A stretch of DNA of 33,334 nucleotides from NCBI GenBank assembly GCA_002496475.1, contig DAJV01000114.1:1-33334 (forward strand), in the 5' to 3' direction. The position numbers and the translations under genes are program-made. Shown here piece by piece: positions 14,664 to 22,848 of the stretch. Below the pieces are notes generated by a model. That model saw nothing but the letters and a program-made list of their open reading frames with translations, ran no database searches and had not been told where the DNA came from. Source of the stretch: Vulcanisaeta sp. UBA163. GTDB lineage: Archaea; Thermoproteota; Thermoprotei; Thermoproteales; Thermocladiaceae. Position 1 is the stretch's first letter; every line of letters begins with the position of its first letter.

Positions 14664-15629
14664 TTAATAGTATACTCTCTCAACTTCCTTGGTTAACTCA
14701 CTTGCCAACTCATCATAGATTTTCCTAAACACGCCGGAGCCTGGTTTCTCAAAGCTGTTAAGCACTACCCAGGCATTTACCAATGCCCTATACTCGAAAC
14801 TGAGTTTAATATCATTGAACCTATCAAACGCAGGAAAACCAGTGTTCCTAAGGAACTCATAAAGCCTAACTAGGTCATCACTTGTTGCTCTCTTTCCACC
14901 GAAGTTAATGGCTCTGCCGCTTACGTGTCTCTCACCACCACCTGGCATAACCACCTTTCCATAGGCTGCCTTAACCCTCCAGGTACTCGTGTCAGTACTA
15001 TCAATATTAATCATGCTTAGTATGGGGTTAATTACAGGCGAGCCTAGGCCAAGCACGTGAATGCATGAATCCGTTTCTCGCTTAATCCTCAGTAGAAAAC
15101 CCAGTGCTGTTCTTCGCGAATTCTTAGGGACGCCCCTACTAATTAATACGTAAGGCACTAAGCCGCCTATGGCTATGCACCTGGGGTTAAAGTCTAGGTA
15201 CTTAAGTAGGTATTTCATTATTATGTCGGTTTTCCAGTGATAATGGAGAACCGGTAATACATTATCAAATTTCTTAATCAAATACTTATAATTAACCAGG
15301 GATTTCCTCAGTTTCATTTCTAGAGCATGTTCTGAGTCAGTGGGGCTTGGTGGATAGTCCAGGTTTAGGAAGTATCTGACATCCCAGACCTGGTCATAGA
15401 TCCTGGCTAGATCCTCTATGTCTGGTATCTTACCGTACCTTAGGAATTGAAAACCACCACTATCCATCCAAACCTCACCATCGTACTGCAGTGAATTCTT
15501 TATCGAGTGATCCTTTCCGTAAATCCTACTCCTCAATGCATCGAAGGCATTCACCATAAGGGCAGGTACACGAAAGTAAAGCCAGGGCTTCGGCCTCGAA
15601 TTAATCGGCGTACCTAGAATTATCCTCAC
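14664..15629 (-). CDS. TGT-family (tRNA-guanine transglycosylase-like) protein without zinc site
   Basis: A 321-aa single-domain TIM-barrel protein of the queuine/archaeosine tRNA-ribosyltransferase superfamily. Matches to archaeal TGT: WMDSGGFQFLRYG (54-66, Asp 56 being the catalytic acid position), LDYPPSP (90-96, as TGT 'DIPTPP'), IGGLVPY (154-160), HVLGLGSP (191-198), and DSTDTSTWRVKAAYG (210-224), where Asp 213 aligns with the nucleophile of 'DLFDSASY'. The Cys-x-Cys-x2-Cys/His zinc site that follows in canonical TGT is absent, as are the PUA and C2 domains. It could be a diverged base-exchange enzyme on RNA or DNA (DpdA-like enzymes also belong here) rather than the main archaeosine TGT. 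The start is GTG 15629, leaderless behind CTTTTATTG (about 15650-15658). Confidence 0.8.
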   Translation of the reverse strand: MRIILGTPINSRPKPWLYFRVPALMVNAFDALRSRIYGKDHSIKNSLQYDGEVWMDSGGFQFLRYGKIPDIEDLARIYDQVWDVRYFLNLDYPPSPTDSEHALEMKLRKSLVNYKYLIKKFDNVLPVLHYHWKTDIIMKYLLKYLDFNPRCIAIGGLVPYVLISRGVPKNSRRTALGFLLRIKRETDSCIHVLGLGSPVINPILSMINIDSTDTSTWRVKAAYGKVVMPGGGERHVSGRAINFGGKRATSDDLVRLYEFLRNTGFPAFDRFNDIKLSFEYRALVNAWVVLNSFEKPGSGVFRKIYDELASELTKEVERVYY

Positions 15630-15696
15630 GTCCTCAATCCACGAGAGTACAATAAAAGTTTTACCTGGCTTTACATATATACAAATTATACTTGAG

Positions 15697-17304
15697 TTAC
15701 ACTCTGGTAATATTACCCCTCGGTATAAGTGTTGGTGTTACACCACCATGCTCCGTTAGTCTATCCCTTACCTTGATGGGTAATGGCACTGGGACAGCTA
15801 GTCCCGTTACCAGGGCATCATCCTCATTGAGTACTCTAACTTCCCATAGGTCTTCATCGGAGATGAACTCCACAATGTTCCTAACGTATTTGAGATCAAT
15901 GGGGTTTATTATTCTCTTAAAGACTTGGGTCAAGCATTGGCTAAGGACGTCAGGGTGAACCTTGGACGGCCTTTGACTGATTATGCAGAGACCGACACCA
16001 AATTTGCGGCCCTCCCTGGCGATCTTTATCAATGTTGATGTGCTTAGTGATGAGCCAACAGATGGTGCATAGTTATGGGCTTCCTCGACTACAATGAAGA
16101 CGGGCTTATTCCTCCTTGCGGCTGATGTAGTAAATACATTGTTCAGTACCAAGGCCACTAGGGCTTGTTGGTCTATTAGGTCTAAACCACTTAGGTCGAG
16201 TACGTGTATTCCATACTCCATGAGTTCCTTGATTTCCATGAGCCTTATTGGTTCACTACCATAGAACTCCCCGGGTCTAGTTATGAAGAATGGCCTGTTC
16301 TCCACCAACATCCTAACCTTGGTCATTAGTGTGGATAGGGCTAGTTCATTTCCGTAGCCCCTGACAACCCTGCCACCATTCTTCTCCAGGTCGCTTAGGA
16401 ACTCCTCCATGCTTGTTAATTCATTATTGCTTATGCTCATGTATTGCCAAGCCTCCTCAAGGATCCTCCTTTGGGCGTCAGTTAAGCCATAATAGTGATT
16501 CAACAGTCCCTCCATAAGTCTTAGTGATAACGACCTGGGGTTAATACCGAACCTGATATACTTCCTCTCAACACCATACCTATTCCTAAAGTACTCATCT
16601 AGGTTAGTGGTGTCGACCTTGCCTGGCACATAAACCCTAACCAAGTTAGACACATACTTCGCATACTCAGTTGATGACCTAGGAACCTGCATTGCCGAGT
16701 ACTCCCCATGAGGATCAATAATTATTATTGGAACCTCAGTCCTTAATGCTAACTCCTCAATAATGACCCCAGCAAGCCAGGACTTACCACCACCAGTTGC
16801 AGCCAGTATTGCGCAGTGGTGTGATACCATTTTATTAGCATCTAGTTCTGCCGGTATTGCCAATGACCTAATATTACCAATTACCAGCCTAACGCCATCA
16901 CCACTAAGCCTAAGCATTCTGCCTAACTCAGGCTCAGTTGGTAGGTAAACAAAGTCCATGGGCTTGGGAGGCTTTAGGGGCTTGGAGAGGCGCGTGCCAA
17001 CCCTGTAACCAATTACTGATGCCCTGGCCAGTGTTGACTGGGCTATGTACTGAATATCAATACCATAATCCCTAAAGGTGCCTATAACATCTTCACTACC
17101 CAACTGGGCAATGAACCTATCATCCACCAGGTAATTATGCCTAATGACCCTGGTTACCCTAGCAAGTATTGGGCCGTCTACCTTACTTTCATAATTCTCC
17201 AGGGTTACGAAAGTACCCACATTAACCTGATTCTCCGCGTTATCAAATACCCTGAACCAAAACGCCCTGGGGCTTTGCGCCTTAATAACAACACCAACCT
17301 TCAC
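15697..17304 (-). CDS. herA: HerA-like DNA translocase/helicase
   Basis: A 535-aa hexameric ATPase. It has an N-terminal HAS-barrel (VGVVIKAQSPRAFWFRVF to about residue 100), Walker A AATGGGKSW, IIIIDPHGEY just after it, Walker B VFIVVEEAHNYAP, and a C-terminal RPSKVHPDVLSQC segment typical of HerA. In archaea HerA works with the nuclease NurA and Mre11-Rad50 in DNA end resection; none of these genes is in the window. The frame is open to 17361, but the 19 extra residues are Asn/Leu-rich and unlike the family. GTG 17304, about 30 nt after an ATAAAAC element, starts exactly at the HAS-barrel and is preferred. Transcribed divergently from cyoE. Confidence 0.9.
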   Translation of the reverse strand: MKVGVVIKAQSPRAFWFRVFDNAENQVNVGTFVTLENYESKVDGPILARVTRVIRHNYLVDDRFIAQLGSEDVIGTFRDYGIDIQYIAQSTLARASVIGYRVGTRLSKPLKPPKPMDFVYLPTEPELGRMLRLSGDGVRLVIGNIRSLAIPAELDANKMVSHHCAILAATGGGKSWLAGVIIEELALRTEVPIIIIDPHGEYSAMQVPRSSTEYAKYVSNLVRVYVPGKVDTTNLDEYFRNRYGVERKYIRFGINPRSLSLRLMEGLLNHYYGLTDAQRRILEEAWQYMSISNNELTSMEEFLSDLEKNGGRVVRGYGNELALSTLMTKVRMLVENRPFFITRPGEFYGSEPIRLMEIKELMEYGIHVLDLSGLDLIDQQALVALVLNNVFTTSAARRNKPVFIVVEEAHNYAPSVGSSLSTSTLIKIAREGRKFGVGLCIISQRPSKVHPDVLSQCLTQVFKRIINPIDLKYVRNIVEFISDEDLWEVRVLNEDDALVTGLAVPVPLPIKVRDRLTEHGGVTPTLIPRGNITRV

Positions 17305-17454
17305 GCAATTAACCGCAGAGTTATTAGTTTTATTGTTATTAAATAAAATAAGGAGCAGCATAAGGCGTTAAAATAATTGAATACATAAACTAATTACTAC
17401 TTCAATTGCGTACTGGAATAAAGTTTTTAATGAGAGTTCTAATGATAATTCAAT

Positions 17455-18309
17455 GTGACGGTTAGGGACTACGTGGTACTAATGAAGCCAAGGGTCATTT
17501 GGCTACTTGTACTTGCCGCAGTAGCCGGCTACATCTTTGCCGCCGCGCCCAGGATAGATGCAATACGCGTAATAGAACTAACCCTTATTGGGTTCCTAAG
17601 CACCGGCGGTTCAGCGGTGTTTAACATGTATTACGAGAGAGGCATTGATGCACAAATGAGAAGGACAAGAGGTAGGCCAATACCCGCAGGTCATGTGAAA
17701 CCAAACAACGCATTCATTGAAGCCCTTGCCCTATCAATCCTTGGTTTCGCCCTATCCTATGTATGGCTTGGTTTATTACCAACAGCATTCGTAGTACTCG
17801 GTTGGGTCTTCTACGCAATTGCATACACAGTATTCCTGAAGTGTAGGAGCTGGGCTAACATACTTATTGGCGGCGTGGCAGGTAATGCCGCATTACTGAC
17901 TGGGTGGACTATAGTTAGGCCCCTGGATCCTGAGGCTATTTTACTATCCATGGCCATTTACCTGTGGATACCCGCGCACATATGGAGCCTAGTTATTAGG
18001 GCTAAGGATGATTACTCAAGAACATGTATCAAGATGCTACCCCTTGAGATGAGTGAAAATAGGGCCATGATAATGGTGGCACTACTAAACGTGATCTCAA
18101 ACATATACATGCTATTCCTCTACTTAATCATGCTCAGGAACACTATCGGCCTGGTAATACTGCTTGCCACAGTAGTCTGGAGCAGTTACTATAGCATCAA
18201 GGCAATCATTAAGCCCAATAGGGAAGTATTCTGGCAAATGTTTAAGGCAAGTTCACCAGTATTAACAGTCTTCCTATTAATCGGCATGGTACTCTCAGTC
18301 ATTAAGTGA
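17455..18309 (+). CDS. cyoE: Protoheme IX farnesyltransferase (heme o synthase)
   Basis: A 284-aa UbiA-family membrane enzyme that adds an isoprenyl group to heme b to make heme o, the precursor of the heme o/a (or archaeal As) of terminal oxidases. It has about seven to nine transmembrane helices. The first Asp-rich site is NMYYERGIDAQMRRTRGRP (57-75, 'NxxxDxxMxRTxxRP'), and the second is DDYSRTCIKMLPL, the variant of 'YxRAGVPMLP' seen in this subfamily. The start is GTG 17455, 26-28 nt after AAGTTTTTAA (17421-17430), so leaderless. No oxidase genes are adjacent. Presence suggests an aerobic or microaerobic respiratory chain. Confidence 0.92.
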   Translation: MTVRDYVVLMKPRVIWLLVLAAVAGYIFAAAPRIDAIRVIELTLIGFLSTGGSAVFNMYYERGIDAQMRRTRGRPIPAGHVKPNNAFIEALALSILGFALSYVWLGLLPTAFVVLGWVFYAIAYTVFLKCRSWANILIGGVAGNAALLTGWTIVRPLDPEAILLSMAIYLWIPAHIWSLVIRAKDDYSRTCIKMLPLEMSENRAMIMVALLNVISNIYMLFLYLIMLRNTIGLVILLATVVWSSYYSIKAIIKPNREVFWQMFKASSPVLTVFLLIGMVLSVIK

Positions 18310-18350
18310 GAAACCTAAACAAGTTGTTCCTTAATTCCCTGATTAATCGG

Positions 18351-18400
18351 CTATGGTTAAGCCATAGATTATCCGTCAGTAATGAATTACTTACGTAATT
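18351..18400. repeat. Two perfect inverted repeats upstream of the 70-aa gene
   Basis: The first is CTATGG-TTAAG-CCATAG (18351-18367) and the second is AATTAC-TTAC-GTAATT (18385-18400), both with 6-bp arms. They lie between cyoE and the small gene at 18414. The second overlaps the place where a TATA box for that gene would be, so it may be an operator; the first could be a hairpin at the end of the cyoE message. Confidence 0.4.
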
Positions 18401-18413
18401 AATAACCTCAACA

Positions 18414-18626
18414 ATGTCGGGGGACCTCCTTGTTAATTGCCCACCTAAATATGCACCATCTTATCTAGCAAACTGGTTTAAACTAAGGCCACCAGGTTAT
18501 TGGAGGGATGGGAAGTATAGGTTCATTCTCGTTATCAGGAATGATGGGTACGTGATGGATGAGGAGGGGAGGAAAATCCACCTAAAGGATTATTACCTTA
18601 CCCTTAGTTTCAGGGGGTTAGGCTGA
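18414..18626 (+). CDS. Unknown 70-aa protein
   Basis: A small protein with no recognised family. It is Tyr/Gly/Arg-rich (PPGYWRDGKYRFILVIRN, then GYVMDEEGRKIHLKDYYLTL) and reads as a compact, probably strand-rich fold without a signal peptide or membrane segment. One Cys is present, so a zinc site is unlikely. Only a weak promoter-like region precedes ATG 18414, and two inverted repeats lie within 65 nt upstream. It may be a small regulator or nucleic-acid-binding protein, but nothing in the sequence proves that. Coding status rests on an unbroken frame with codon use like its neighbours. Confidence 0.5.
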   Translation: MSGDLLVNCPPKYAPSYLANWFKLRPPGYWRDGKYRFILVIRNDGYVMDEEGRKIHLKDYYLTLSFRGLG

Positions 18627-18857
18627 AGTGGTGTGAGGAGTAATGTAATAATCCGTGATATTTAAATCAATACATCATTAAATATGAGGGATTTAGCTAA
18701 AAGCTTGTGTGGTTATTTTGTATTCATTAGAATTTATTTATATATTAATTAATGCATATTTAAATTATTATTTCTAAGGCGTAAAAATGAATGCATTAAA
18801 TGCATCTATTCACTAATTTATATATTATAAAGTGGTTGAATAGGCTTGGTGATCGGG
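18627..18857. promoter_or_regulatory. A/T-rich intergenic region with repeated AATGCAT sites and TATA box
   Basis: No gene was found in these 231 bases. The segment 18716-18832 is very A/T-rich. AATGCAT occurs at 18751-18757, 18790-18796 and 18799-18805; the last two form the palindrome ATGCATT-A-AATGCAT. A strong TATA run (TTTATATATTATAAAG, 18817-18832) follows and should start transcription near 18851, just before the next gene. The AATGCAT repeats look like regulator-binding sites for that promoter. Confidence 0.45.
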
Positions 18858-19523
18858 ATGGCGGGTCTCTTTATAGATACACTAGATATCTGGTTAATGA
18901 TACTTGGGATAACATTAATAACGGCTGCATACGGCGTTTTCATGAATTTCGTTAGGAGACCTAGAATTGCTACTGATGGGTCCAGGGCGGAGATTATTGA
19001 GAGAACTCAGGGAGTTGCTGCCTGCATTAATGTAAATAAGTGCCTAAGCCTGTTCTTCATTAGTGTTGGAATTTACGCACTAGCCACTGGTCTTTGGGCT
19101 TCAATAACTTGGCCACTTCCAAGCTCGTATAACCTGGTCTTTTCTGATGCGTGGCCAATATTTGGCCTGGTATCATTAATGCTTGGTTTGACCATGCACA
19201 TAAGCGCTGACTTAAGGTACTTAGCGCTGCCCATTGCATTGTTTAGTATACCAGTTATTGTTTATGGTGTTGACATACTAATGCATGGATTAACTACAGA
19301 GCCTTTACTTGCAAGTGCCATGTACTTGTTCCTGGGAACATCAATGCTAATAAGCCCAGGCGCCATGCTGCCGAAGGGTAATACAGGTAGGTATGTTGGT
19401 GCCCTAGTGATGATGTTACTTATTTTATCTGGGATTTTGGCGTTCTTCATAGGCATAAGCGCTACATTTGAACACACGTTGATTTGGGCAAAGTGGGCTC
19501 CTTGGTATGGCATATCAGGTTAA
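18858..19523 (+). CDS. Polytopic membrane protein, DUF981-like (tentative)
   Basis: A 221-aa integral membrane protein with six or seven hydrophobic segments (for example LMILGITLITAAYGVFM, LFFISVGIYALATGLW, IFGLVSLMLGLTMHI, YLFLGTSMLI and MMLLILSGILAFFIGI). A conserved-looking loop with RRPRIATDGSRAE follows the first helix. Overall form matches small archaeal membrane proteins grouped as DUF981, but I am not certain of the family. TTG 18846 and GTG 18849 are in frame; ATG 18858 is preferred, a few bases after the start site set by the TATA run at 18817-18832. Function unknown; not in an operon. Confidence 0.65.
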   Translation: MAGLFIDTLDIWLMILGITLITAAYGVFMNFVRRPRIATDGSRAEIIERTQGVAACINVNKCLSLFFISVGIYALATGLWASITWPLPSSYNLVFSDAWPIFGLVSLMLGLTMHISADLRYLALPIALFSIPVIVYGVDILMHGLTTEPLLASAMYLFLGTSMLISPGAMLPKGNTGRYVGALVMMLLILSGILAFFIGISATFEHTLIWAKWAPWYGISG

Positions 19524-19589
19524 TGAGCAATTTACCTTTCAATTTAATTCAAAATCAAAGGTTTATTTTTCTCCCTCATAATCCTTCAC

Positions 19590-19645
19590 TGAATGAGGAT
19601 AAGGGCTGCTGCCTGACTCATGATGATTGGGAAGAACACTGAGTG
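19590..19645 (+). ncRNA. C/D box guide sRNA
   Basis: Box order and spacing match the family: C box ATGAGGA (19593-19599, 6 of 7), a 13-nt guide, D' CTGA (19613-19616), a 3-nt spacer, a perfect C' ATGATGA (19620-19626), a 12-nt guide, and D CTGA (19639-19642). A TATA element GTTTATTTTT (19561-19570) is centred about 26 nt before the expected 5' end. The guides predict targets GCAGCAGCCCTTA (D') and TGTTCTTCCCAA (D), with methylation at the fifth base in each; no target was identified. The 3' end abuts the stop codon of the convergent thrS gene (19647). Confidence 0.8.
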
Positions 19646-19646
19646 C

Positions 19647-21509
19647 TTAAGTTATTATGCTTGCTGGTCTCATGCTTAGGTACTTGGGCATTGTTAATGG
19701 TCTCCTTGGGTACCCCCTTATCTCCTCCTCAATCCTGCCAACTAACTCATCGACACTTAACTCAATGGGCTTCTGCGAACCCCTAACCCTAACGCTCAAT
19801 TTTCCAGTCTTTACCTCCCTATCACCAACAACTATTATGTAAGGCACCCAGAACGTCTCGGCATCCCTAACCCTCTTAGCCAGTGTCTCATCAAACCTAT
19901 CATCAATGTCAACCCTAATCATCCTATCCTCAAGTTTTGAGACAAATTCATTGGTGAAGATCATGTGCTCCTTATTGATTGGTATTACCCTAACCTGTAT
20001 CGGTGAGGCCCATGTCGGTAGTCTTGGTGTTTCACCCCTGGACTCCGCTATTGCCGCAGTATCAAGAAGCGCGTATATGTATCTCTCAACACTACCGATT
20101 ATTGCCGTGTGTATTATCACCGGATATCTAACCTCACCATTCTCGTCTCTATACTTAATACCGAACCTCTGGGCATTACCAACATCAAACTGGAACGTGG
20201 CTATCTCCCTGGGTCTCCTGAGCTCATCGACTATGTGAAACTCCACGTTGAGGACCCAGTAATACTTCTGCTCTGGCATTATTCTGACGAGTATTGGCTT
20301 GCCCTCACGCCTAGCCAACTCAACCAGGTAATCCCTGTGTTCATCGTAGAATTGCTTAGAAACGTTATAGAGACTTACGTAGTCCCTACCTAATTTCTTA
20401 ATCTCCCTAAATATTATTTCATGGAGTTTCAGTGCTACGTCCATGGCGTTCTTGAGGTTCTTCGTAAAGATGTGCAAGTCAGGCATGTAGAACCTCCTAA
20501 GCCTAAAACATAGTACAGTCTCGCCAGGTTGCTCATACCTATAACTATCAGCAATCTCTATCATGCCTATTGGTATATCTCTGTAACTCAGTACCCAATC
20601 CTTTATCATGGCGAATTGCTGGAAGCAGGCGGCATACCTCATGATCAACTCATCCCTCTCACCCTCTATGGTGTACATCCTCTCGTTAAACAGCCTTGCA
20701 TGTTCATCAATAGCCCTCTCACCACGCCTAAACATGTTGGTACCCCTAATCTTAAACACGGGTATGCCAAGTTCATTGGCAAGCCTCCATGCATAGTCCT
20801 CAACTAGCTCCATCATCAATGTGGCAGCGGGTCCATACCTCATATGACCTACGTCGCCCATTGGTTCCCATTCAAAGCCGAACTTACGGCAGTAATCAAT
20901 ATACCTAGGTTCCTTACCACCCTCAAGTTCCCTTTTCAGGACTTCCTTCTCCACTAAGGCCTTGAGATCATCTTCACTAGGCTTAAATTGATACTTCGTG
21001 GCATCATGCTCCTCGCCAGTGGGTGTTAGTATTACATAGTAATCCTTACTTGTTACCTGTTGTGTTGCCTGTGTGCCCATTGTTCCCGGGCTAAGGGACT
21101 TACTGAGCTCCGAAAGTGGGTGGCCATAGCACTTAATATCAAATGCCTTGTAGTATCCGAAGGGCGCCCTTGAGACGGGTACGGGTGACTTCTCCCTCAA
21201 CCTACTATAGACAGCTAATAATACACTCATTGCCTTATTGGGCTTTGCAAGGTTAGGACTTAGGTGCGCATATGGATAAAGGACTATTTGCGATGCCTTA
21301 ACCCTGTTAAGTACGTCCAGTATTTCGTCGGCCACATAATTTATGTAATTAATTTCTTCGCTGTCATTTTCCTCAACACTCATAAAAACTACAAGCGCGT
21401 TCCTAGCGGATCCACTCTCAAGTTCTGGCGTTAATGGTTCCGGGTTTTCCACAGCCTTATCCCTAACCTGGTATGAGAAGTCCTCTGCGTGGATAAACAA
21501 TAATCTCAT
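19647..21509 (-). CDS. thrS: Threonyl-tRNA synthetase, archaeal type with editing domain
   Basis: A 620-aa class II synthetase that charges tRNA(Thr). Residues 1 to about 140 form the archaeal editing domain related to D-aminoacyl-tRNA deacylase (MRLLFIHAEDFSYQVRDKA, and YPYAHLSPNLAKP), which removes mischarged serine. The catalytic domain follows, with RYGPAATLMMELVEDYA, RYAACFQQF (zinc-ligand Cys region) and FRLRRFYMPDLH; the C-terminal anticodon domain begins near SPIQVRVIPI. Some crenarchaea split editing and catalysis between two proteins; here both are in one chain. TTG 21521 is open, but ATG 21509 matches the family N-terminus exactly. Confidence 0.95.
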   Translation of the reverse strand: MRLLFIHAEDFSYQVRDKAVENPEPLTPELESGSARNALVVFMSVEENDSEEINYINYVADEILDVLNRVKASQIVLYPYAHLSPNLAKPNKAMSVLLAVYSRLREKSPVPVSRAPFGYYKAFDIKCYGHPLSELSKSLSPGTMGTQATQQVTSKDYYVILTPTGEEHDATKYQFKPSEDDLKALVEKEVLKRELEGGKEPRYIDYCRKFGFEWEPMGDVGHMRYGPAATLMMELVEDYAWRLANELGIPVFKIRGTNMFRRGERAIDEHARLFNERMYTIEGERDELIMRYAACFQQFAMIKDWVLSYRDIPIGMIEIADSYRYEQPGETVLCFRLRRFYMPDLHIFTKNLKNAMDVALKLHEIIFREIKKLGRDYVSLYNVSKQFYDEHRDYLVELARREGKPILVRIMPEQKYYWVLNVEFHIVDELRRPREIATFQFDVGNAQRFGIKYRDENGEVRYPVIIHTAIIGSVERYIYALLDTAAIAESRGETPRLPTWASPIQVRVIPINKEHMIFTNEFVSKLEDRMIRVDIDDRFDETLAKRVRDAETFWVPYIIVVGDREVKTGKLSVRVRGSQKPIELSVDELVGRIEEEIRGYPRRPLTMPKYLSMRPASIIT

Positions 21510-21563
21510 TAACAACGGCAAAAATAGACTAGTATTAATTTATTTAGTGTTGGGTGAATCCAT

Positions 21564-22730
21564 TCAATTCCTCCACTTAATCCTCGGACTAAACAATGCC
21601 TCAAGTCTCTTAACTCTATCAACATGCGGCTTCAGATCCCTAAGCATGGTAATTACTTCATCCTCCATTATCCTAGTAAGTCTATAAATACCAAGCCTAG
21701 GTAATACCTTCTTCTCCGGCTCGTAGAACAAGTCCTCCTCCGGCTCAACCCTAGGGTTAGGTAGGTGCGTAATTTCTGGTTCATAACCAAGAACCTGCTT
21801 AGCAGCTCTCCTGACAAGTTCCGCCATTTCATTCAACGTCTTTATCTCCCTATAATGATGCACCGTCCTAAACTCACCGGGTTCTGGCGGGTTCTCAATA
21901 AGTGCAGCTAATGCCGTTATTGTGTCCTCAAGTGACGTAAAGCCCTTCTTTTGGAGCCCACTGCCGTATATTGTTAATGGGTGATTAATGACAGCCTCGG
22001 AGCAGAACCTATTTATCACCGTGCCCCACACATCATCAACATCAAACCTAGTGAATAATTCCTCAGAAACAATGTCCGTGGTCCTAGTCCCATACACGGG
22101 TCCCTGGTGGAAATCCGTTATTGTTAGTCCCCAGAGTTTATTTGCGTAAAGGAGCATGTACGAATCAAAAACCTTGCTCCAGTGATACCAGGAGCCAGCC
22201 CATCTGGGGACCACAATCCTATCCTTAACCCCCTGTATTATGGCGTCAATAAATGCATCCTCAGGTATCCTAAACGCAGGATAGCCATACTCGCCCAAGG
22301 TACCCATCTTAAGTATATGAATATTCCTCCTAGTTTCCCTAATGGCATATATGATGCTTAATGTCGATGTTAGATTATTAATTATAGTGTGCTTGGCGTG
22401 CTCCACATCAATCATCGAGTATGGTGCTGACCTCTGCTCAGCGAAATGAACCACTGCATCGGGCCTATACCTATCCAGTACCCTCCTTACCAGGTCATAA
22501 TTAGTTGCATCACCCTCAATGAACTCAATCCTTGCACCAAAGATCTCCTCCACCGCCCTAACTCTATCCTGCATTGAGAGTATTGGTAAAGCTGAGTCAG
22601 AACCAACTTCCTCCACTGCCTTCCTGGTATAGAAGTTATCAATGCCAATGACGTCATGACCCCTCCTAATCAACCTGAGGGCAAGTGTCCAACCTAAATA
22701 TCCATCAATACCAAGTATCAATATCCTCAT
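21564..22730 (-). CDS. agl3: UDP-sulfoquinovose synthase (Agl3/SQD1-like)
   Basis: A 388-aa extended short-chain dehydrogenase that converts UDP-glucose and sulfite to UDP-sulfoquinovose using bound NAD. Family marks: GIDGYLGWTLALRL (7-20, the nucleotide-binding glycine motif), FAEQRSAPYSMID, KMGTLGEYGYP, RWAGSWYHWSK carrying the catalytic Tyr and Lys, and HQGPVYGTRT. These long signatures separate it from ordinary UDP-glucose epimerases. In Sulfolobus, Agl3 supplies sulfoquinovose for the S-layer N-glycan. It is divergent from the cis-prenyl transferase gene, whose product makes the lipid carrier for such glycans, which supports the same role here. Confidence 0.92.
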   Translation of the reverse strand: MRILILGIDGYLGWTLALRLIRRGHDVIGIDNFYTRKAVEEVGSDSALPILSMQDRVRAVEEIFGARIEFIEGDATNYDLVRRVLDRYRPDAVVHFAEQRSAPYSMIDVEHAKHTIINNLTSTLSIIYAIRETRRNIHILKMGTLGEYGYPAFRIPEDAFIDAIIQGVKDRIVVPRWAGSWYHWSKVFDSYMLLYANKLWGLTITDFHQGPVYGTRTTDIVSEELFTRFDVDDVWGTVINRFCSEAVINHPLTIYGSGLQKKGFTSLEDTITALAALIENPPEPGEFRTVHHYREIKTLNEMAELVRRAAKQVLGYEPEITHLPNPRVEPEEDLFYEPEKKVLPRLGIYRLTRIMEDEVITMLRDLKPHVDRVKRLEALFSPRIKWRN

Positions 22731-22848
22731 TTATGGTCTCGTGAATTGTGCGTCAGAACTATTAAAATATATCGTCTCGCATTTGCATTGGTTAAATGAT
22801 GGTGCATAACTTTAAAAGGGTAATAATTCTCCTAGAAATGCAGTAAGA

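Noticed and set aside
14664..17304. A Dpd-type DNA modification and restriction island (TGT-like plus HerA)
   Set aside because: The HerA-like protein has the normal archaeal HerA layout, each gene has its own promoter, and no other Dpd-like gene is nearby. Kept only as a question about the TGT-like protein.
19600..19612. 16S rRNA helix 18 as target of the D' guide of the 19590-19645 sRNA
   Set aside because: The match covers only CAGCAGCC, mismatches at the base next to the D' box, and archaeal 16S usually has CAGCCGCC there.
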